Assembly (NCBI GenBank): GCA_017551725.1
Contig: JAFZKY010000057.1
Coordinates: 62,001-126,000 of the forward strand
From: Bacteroidales bacterium
GTDB taxonomy: Bacteria > Bacteroidota > Bacteroidia > Bacteroidales > WCHB1-69
Direction: 5' to 3'
Length of the DNA: 64,000 bases
This document shows, piece after piece, positions 60,555-64,000 of this stretch (the first letter of the stretch is position 1; every line of letters begins with the position of its first letter). The translations under genes and the position numbers were made by a program. Under the pieces are notes generated by a model, which saw nothing but the letters and a program-made list of their open reading frames with translations, was not told where the DNA came from and made no database searches.

Positions 60555-60586
60555 CTATTAATTATTAATTGTTAATTATTAATTGC
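60555..60586. repeat. AT-rich spacer repeat (TTAATTATTAATTG units)
   Basis: The same unit as at 46803-46843. It forms the sequence right before, and possibly the start codon region of, the riboflavin kinase-domain frame. Confidence 0.75.
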
Positions 60587-60970
60587 ACATTGTTTTCCGC
60601 CTGCGTAATTCACGGTTATCATAATGGTAGCAAGTTCGGCTTCCCGACGGCCAACCTGCAATTCAAAGACGCGCCAGAAATCGAGAAAGGTGTGTACGCC
60701 GTCCGCGTATTCATCACGGAAGGATTATTTACAGGGATGCTTTACGTAGGAACACGCCCAACATTAAAATTCAATGAGTTATCATACGAAATTCATATCT
60801 TCGGATTTCATGGAAACCTGTATGGGCGGAAACTTTCGTTTAGCATTTTATCCAAAATACGGGACGAAAAAAAATTCCAGGATGTGGCGGAACTGATTGA
60901 GCAGCTGAAGCAGGATCGGTTAGCAGTGGAGCGTCTGGCCGTCGAAGCCGAGGAGGACGTTGTCGGGTAA
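60569..60970 (+). CDS. Stand-alone riboflavin kinase domain, doubtful start
   Basis: About 126-133 aa, depending on start. The C-terminal half of RibF is intact: VIHGYHNGSKFGFPTANLQF, KGVYAVRVFI, YVGTRPTLKF, IFGFHGNLYGRKL and KIRDEKKFQDVAELIEQL. The N-terminal FAD-synthetase half is absent, and the frame is closed by TAA immediately before TTG at 60569; TTG at 60590 is the only other candidate. There is no ATG. It may be a true monofunctional flavokinase or the remnant of a truncated ribF. It overlaps the convergent MBL gene by 51 bases. Confidence 0.7.
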   Translation: MLIINCTLFSACVIHGYHNGSKFGFPTANLQFKDAPEIEKGVYAVRVFITEGLFTGMLYVGTRPTLKFNELSYEIHIFGFHGNLYGRKLSFSILSKIRDEKKFQDVAELIEQLKQDRLAVERLAVEAEEDVVG

Positions 60971-61681
60971 TTGTCGTTCCACATCCGCGTAGAGGCCCAT
61001 TTCATGTGACACATGCGTAAGCACCGCCTGTTGGGGCTGCAGTTGCTTGATGATATTCAACGCTTGTTCCAGATTAAAGTGCGAATAGTGCTCTTTTATC
61101 CTCAACGCATTTATAACCAACACCTTTAAATTCCGTAATTTATTCAATTCCGATTCGGAGATAAAGCTGGCATCCGTGATATAGGCGAAATCTTTGATAC
61201 GGAATCCGATTATCGGCAAGGTGAGATGGCGAACATGGATAGGTTGGATTTCCACGTCGTTCACTAAAAAATTGTCGTCGCGCACATGGTGCAGGCGAAA
61301 GGCTGGAGCACCCGGATAGGGATGCGCCTTGAAGGCGTAGTCGAAATCCTTGCGAATAACGTTGGCCACCCGTTGAAGGCAATAGATGTCCATGGGCCGC
61401 TCCTGTTTGAAGTAGATGGGGCGGATGTCGTCCAGTCCGGCCAAATGGTCCTTGTGCTCATGGGTGACAAGGACAGCATCCACGCGGGTTATGTTGTTGC
61501 GCAAGAGTTGCATACGAAGGTCTGGACCGGCATCGATGAGGATGTTTGCGCCGTCCACCTCCACAAACGCGGAGGTGCGAAAACGCTGGTCGCGCGGGTC
61601 CGTCGAATGACAGACCGCACAGGGGCATCCTACCACGGGCACGCCCTGCGAAGTACCGGTTCCCAACAAGGTTATATTCAT
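60920..61681 (-). CDS. Metallo-beta-lactamase-fold hydrolase
   Basis: 253 aa from the ATG at 61681. The start MNITLLGTGTSQGVPVVGC, the zinc motif THEHKDHLAGLDDIR near residue 80, and later His ligands (HVRHLTLP, and THVSHEMG near the end) match PhnP/RNase-Z-like phosphodiesterases. The Cys-x-x-Cys (CPCAVCHS) near residue 20 is a feature of the PhnP branch. Substrate unknown, probably a cyclic phosphodiester. Confidence 0.9.
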   Translation of the reverse strand: MNITLLGTGTSQGVPVVGCPCAVCHSTDPRDQRFRTSAFVEVDGANILIDAGPDLRMQLLRNNITRVDAVLVTHEHKDHLAGLDDIRPIYFKQERPMDIYCLQRVANVIRKDFDYAFKAHPYPGAPAFRLHHVRDDNFLVNDVEIQPIHVRHLTLPIIGFRIKDFAYITDASFISESELNKLRNLKVLVINALRIKEHYSHFNLEQALNIIKQLQPQQAVLTHVSHEMGLYADVERQLPDNVLLGFDGQTLHC

Positions 61682-61696
61682 ACGTGAAATTCGCGG

Positions 61697-61704
61697 CAAA
61701 AGTA
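61697..61704 (-). promoter_or_regulatory. TACTTTTG -7 element of the MBL hydrolase
   Basis: Minus-strand TACTTTTG, 15 bases before the ATG at 61681. Confidence 0.5.
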
Positions 61705-61773
61705 CGAAATTCGCAGCAGATAATTTCATTGGAGAAAGACTTTTTAGGGATGCCGTGCAAACAATTAAAATCG

Positions 61774-61781
61774 TATATTTG
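61774..61781 (+). promoter_or_regulatory. TATATTTG -7 element of the TonB-dependent receptor
   Basis: Plus-strand TATATTTG, 30 bases before the ATG at 61812. Confidence 0.55.
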
Positions 61782-61811
61782 CACACGTTTTACTTACCAA
61801 CATTAACGCTT

Positions 61812-64000
61812 ATGAAAAAGATTCTATTTTGGATTTTTCTCATTATAACCTTTTCTTTTTCAGCCTATTGTCAGGACACAGGCAAGAAGGCAGGGAAAGC
61901 TGGGAAGACGGAGAAAAACACAACGGACACGCTTCGTGGCGGAATCAACCCCACGGACAACGCCACGGATGTGAGCGAGGGACAGGAGGACGAGAGCGAG
62001 AACGGCAGCAGCAACTTCGTGCCGGGTCTGCTCCACTCCTCGCAGGATGTGTACACCAACAACACCTCCTACACGTTCAGCATCGCCTATTTCCGCGCAC
62101 GCGGGTATGACAACAAATACCAGGATGTGTGCATGAACGGCTTCGCGATGAACAGCCGCGTCACGGAACGCGCGACCTACTCCCAATGGGGCGGTCTGAA
62201 CCACATCTTCCGTTATCCAGAAAACATACAGAACATCAACCCTGCCTCGTTTGTGTTTGGTGACATCGGCGGGGCCACGAACTACAACCTGCGGGCCAGC
62301 AACTTCCGCCGGCAGGTGCGGGCCACCTACTCGCTCTCCAACCGGACCTACAGCAACCGTTTCATGCTGACCGGCTCCACCGGCGTGATGAAGAACGGCT
62401 GGTCGGTGGTGGGCTCGCTGTCCGCCCGTTTCGGCCATGCCATGTCCTACGTGGAAGGCACCACCTACAACAGTTTCGCCGGCTTCTTCGCCGCGGAGAA
62501 GAAGTTCAACGACGAGCACGCCCTGAACCTCGCCGCCTTCGCCTCCTACACTTCCCGAGGCATGCAGTCCAACTCGGTGCAAGAGGTTTACGACCTGCTG
62601 GGCAACAACTATTACAACGCCAACTGGGGCTGGTACCAGGGCAAGCAGCGCAACGCCCGCGTGCGCTCCGTGTGCGAACCCGTGGTGCTGCTCACGCACA
62701 CCTACACCCCCAAGAACGGCAAACTGCAGTTGAACACCACGCTGGCAAGCACCTTCGGACGCAACAACACCACTTCGCTGAACTGGTACGATGTGCCCGA
62801 CCCACGGCCAGACTACTACCGCAACCTACCGTCCTACCAGATCACCAACGGCGACACCTCCGGTTATTATCAGAACATTCTCGACCTCTGGACCTCCAAT
62901 GACCAGTCCTATACCCAGGTCAACTGGGACAACATGTACGCGGTGAACCAGCTGGCCGCCTCGCAAGGCAAACGCGCCCAGTATATGATTGAAAACCGCC
63001 GCTACGACCATTTTCAACTGGGCGGAAGCAGCAACTTCACCGCCAACCTGAGCGAGCACATCAAACTGTTCGGCGGTGCGGACGTGCGCGGCATGAAACA
63101 GAGGAACTACAAGACTATCAACGACCTGCTGGGTGGCATCTACTGGCTGGATGTCGATAAATTCTCAGAAGGCGATTTCCCGGATGACTACAACATCCAG
63201 TACAACGACCTGCTCCACAAGGACGACACGCTGTACGAAGGCGATGTGTTTGGCTACGATTATGATTATAAAATCTACACGCAACGTCTTTGGAGCACCG
63301 CTCTCTTCACCTACAACCATCTCGTGTTCCACTTCGGCGGTGAAATCGGCGGCACGGAGTTCTGCCGTGTAGGCCACATGCAGAACGGACGCTTCCAAGA
63401 CGAATCCTACGGACAATCGGATTGGAAATCCTTCCTGGAAGGAGCCGGCAAGGTGGGCATCACCTATAAAATCAATGGCAGAAACTACCTGGTCCTAAAC
63501 GGGATGGCCGAATCGAAGGCTCCCAGCGTGCTCAACGCCTTCGTGGCGCCGCGCATCCGCAACAAATATGTGGACAACCTGAAGAACGAGACCATCTACA
63601 CGGCTGATCTCTCCTACGTGCTCTCCTACCCTGCCATCAAGCTGCGTGCCACGGCCTTCTTCACCCAGATACTGGACGCCACCCGCCTCATCAGCTTCTA
63701 TCACGATGACTACGCCAGCATGGTCAACTACTCCATCTCTGGCATCGACCAGCGCCATTTCGGCTTTGAGCTGGGCACTGAGATCAAGCTCGGCAGCATG
63801 TTCTCCCTCATCCTGGCCGGCACCTGGGGCGACTATCGCTACTCCGACCGCGCCGAGGTAACGATGAACGCCGAGAACGGCACCGACTTCGAGGGCGATG
63901 TGGACCGTATTGTCTATTGGAAGAACTACCATGTGGCAGGTACCCCGCAGGTGGCCGCCACCGCCGGGCTGAAGTTCAACTACAACTACTGGTGGGTGAA
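61812..64000 (+). CDS. TonB-dependent receptor, cut by window end
   Basis: At least 729 aa; the frame runs open past 64000. Signal peptide MKKILFWIFLIITFSFSAYC. A short acidic linker leads into a plug-like domain (SQDVYTNNTSYTFSIAYFRARGYD, MNGFAMNSRVTERATYSQW, FGDIGGATNYNLRA), then barrel strands rich in aromatics (FMLTGSTGVMKNGWSVVGSL, LFTYNHLVFHFGGEIGG). There is no N-terminal carboxypeptidase-regulatory domain and no SusD partner visible so far. It is probably an iron, cobalamin or glycan importer. Confidence 0.88.
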   Translation, partial: MKKILFWIFLIITFSFSAYCQDTGKKAGKAGKTEKNTTDTLRGGINPTDNATDVSEGQEDESENGSSNFVPGLLHSSQDVYTNNTSYTFSIAYFRARGYDNKYQDVCMNGFAMNSRVTERATYSQWGGLNHIFRYPENIQNINPASFVFGDIGGATNYNLRASNFRRQVRATYSLSNRTYSNRFMLTGSTGVMKNGWSVVGSLSARFGHAMSYVEGTTYNSFAGFFAAEKKFNDEHALNLAAFASYTSRGMQSNSVQEVYDLLGNNYYNANWGWYQGKQRNARVRSVCEPVVLLTHTYTPKNGKLQLNTTLASTFGRNNTTSLNWYDVPDPRPDYYRNLPSYQITNGDTSGYYQNILDLWTSNDQSYTQVNWDNMYAVNQLAASQGKRAQYMIENRRYDHFQLGGSSNFTANLSEHIKLFGGADVRGMKQRNYKTINDLLGGIYWLDVDKFSEGDFPDDYNIQYNDLLHKDDTLYEGDVFGYDYDYKIYTQRLWSTALFTYNHLVFHFGGEIGGTEFCRVGHMQNGRFQDESYGQSDWKSFLEGAGKVGITYKINGRNYLVLNGMAESKAPSVLNAFVAPRIRNKYVDNLKNETIYTADLSYVLSYPAIKLRATAFFTQILDATRLISFYHDDYASMVNYSISGIDQRHFGFELGTEIKLGSMFSLILAGTWGDYRYSDRAEVTMNAENGTDFEGDVDRIVYWKNYHVAGTPQVAATAGLKFNYNYWWV

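Noticed and set aside
61860..62699. 279-codon open frame antisense to the TonB-dependent receptor
   Set aside because: The plus strand has a signal peptide, promoter element and plug/barrel features; the antisense product is a Val/His/Gly-rich shadow.
1..64000. CRISPR arrays, prophage or complete insertion sequences
   Set aside because: No spaced direct repeats of CRISPR type, no cas, transposase, integrase or phage structural genes were found.

Overview
This 64 kb window is chromosomal DNA of a Bacteroidetes bacterium, almost certainly order Bacteroidales. The signs are the TAnnTTTG-type promoter elements with few Shine-Dalgarno sequences, a type IX secretion-related PorV/PorQ protein, a TonB-dependent receptor, DUF3822 beside rsmD, a 29-codon AURKAIP1/COX24-type gene beside hup, FISUMP domains and S9 lipoprotein peptidases. 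No rRNA, CRISPR array, prophage or complete insertion sequence was seen. I cannot name the genus.

Positions 1-12,400 hold envelope and lipid genes on the minus strand: a transglutaminase-like secreted protein, an acyltransferase next to a PaaK-like adenylate-forming enzyme, an esterase lipoprotein, and a GT2 glycosyltransferase coupled to a polytopic membrane protein. A plus-strand run follows with a lipoprotein, an S9 peptidase and a TonB-C protein. Positions 12,400-23,700 hold tRNA-Val, an outer-membrane barrel protein, pth-rsmD-DUF3822, a folK-deoxynucleoside kinase fusion, a 49-aa small gene, a DUF486 protein, an XRE regulator, a long-chain acyl-CoA ligase, an ECF sigma factor with a GT2 enzyme, and tgt. 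Positions 23,700-43,000 are mostly housekeeping: a GH28-like protein, a DPM1-like GT2, an orphan response regulator, pyrF-pyrK-pyrD, a YafQ-type toxin-antitoxin pair, cdd, dnaB, an rRNA/tRNA methyltransferase, ispG, thiL, prs, prfB (with its programmed frameshift), recX, rng, the 29-aa gene, hup and deoC.

Positions 42,400-55,300 form the accessory region. It contains a membrane Ser/Thr kinase, two proteins with a T9SS-type-A-like module at the N-terminus followed by FISUMP domains (one intact, one frameshifted), an SUMF1/FGE-like lipoprotein, a fusion of a half FGE domain to an outer-membrane barrel, an unrecognised 187-aa protein, a collapsed AAA-ATPase/DUF1703 pseudogene, a MORN-like coiled-coil protein, and an AAA/DUF4143 ATPase behind a perfect 26-bp palindrome. 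AT-rich spacer repeats occur here and again near 60.5 kb. This is the best candidate for an undescribed cell-surface system, but its function is unknown.

Positions 55,400-64,000 hold a PorV/PorQ-family protein, a THUMP RNA methyltransferase, tRNA-Ala, trxB, sufB without the rest of suf, a stand-alone riboflavin kinase domain lacking an ATG start, a metallo-beta-lactamase-fold hydrolase, and a TonB-dependent receptor cut by the window end.
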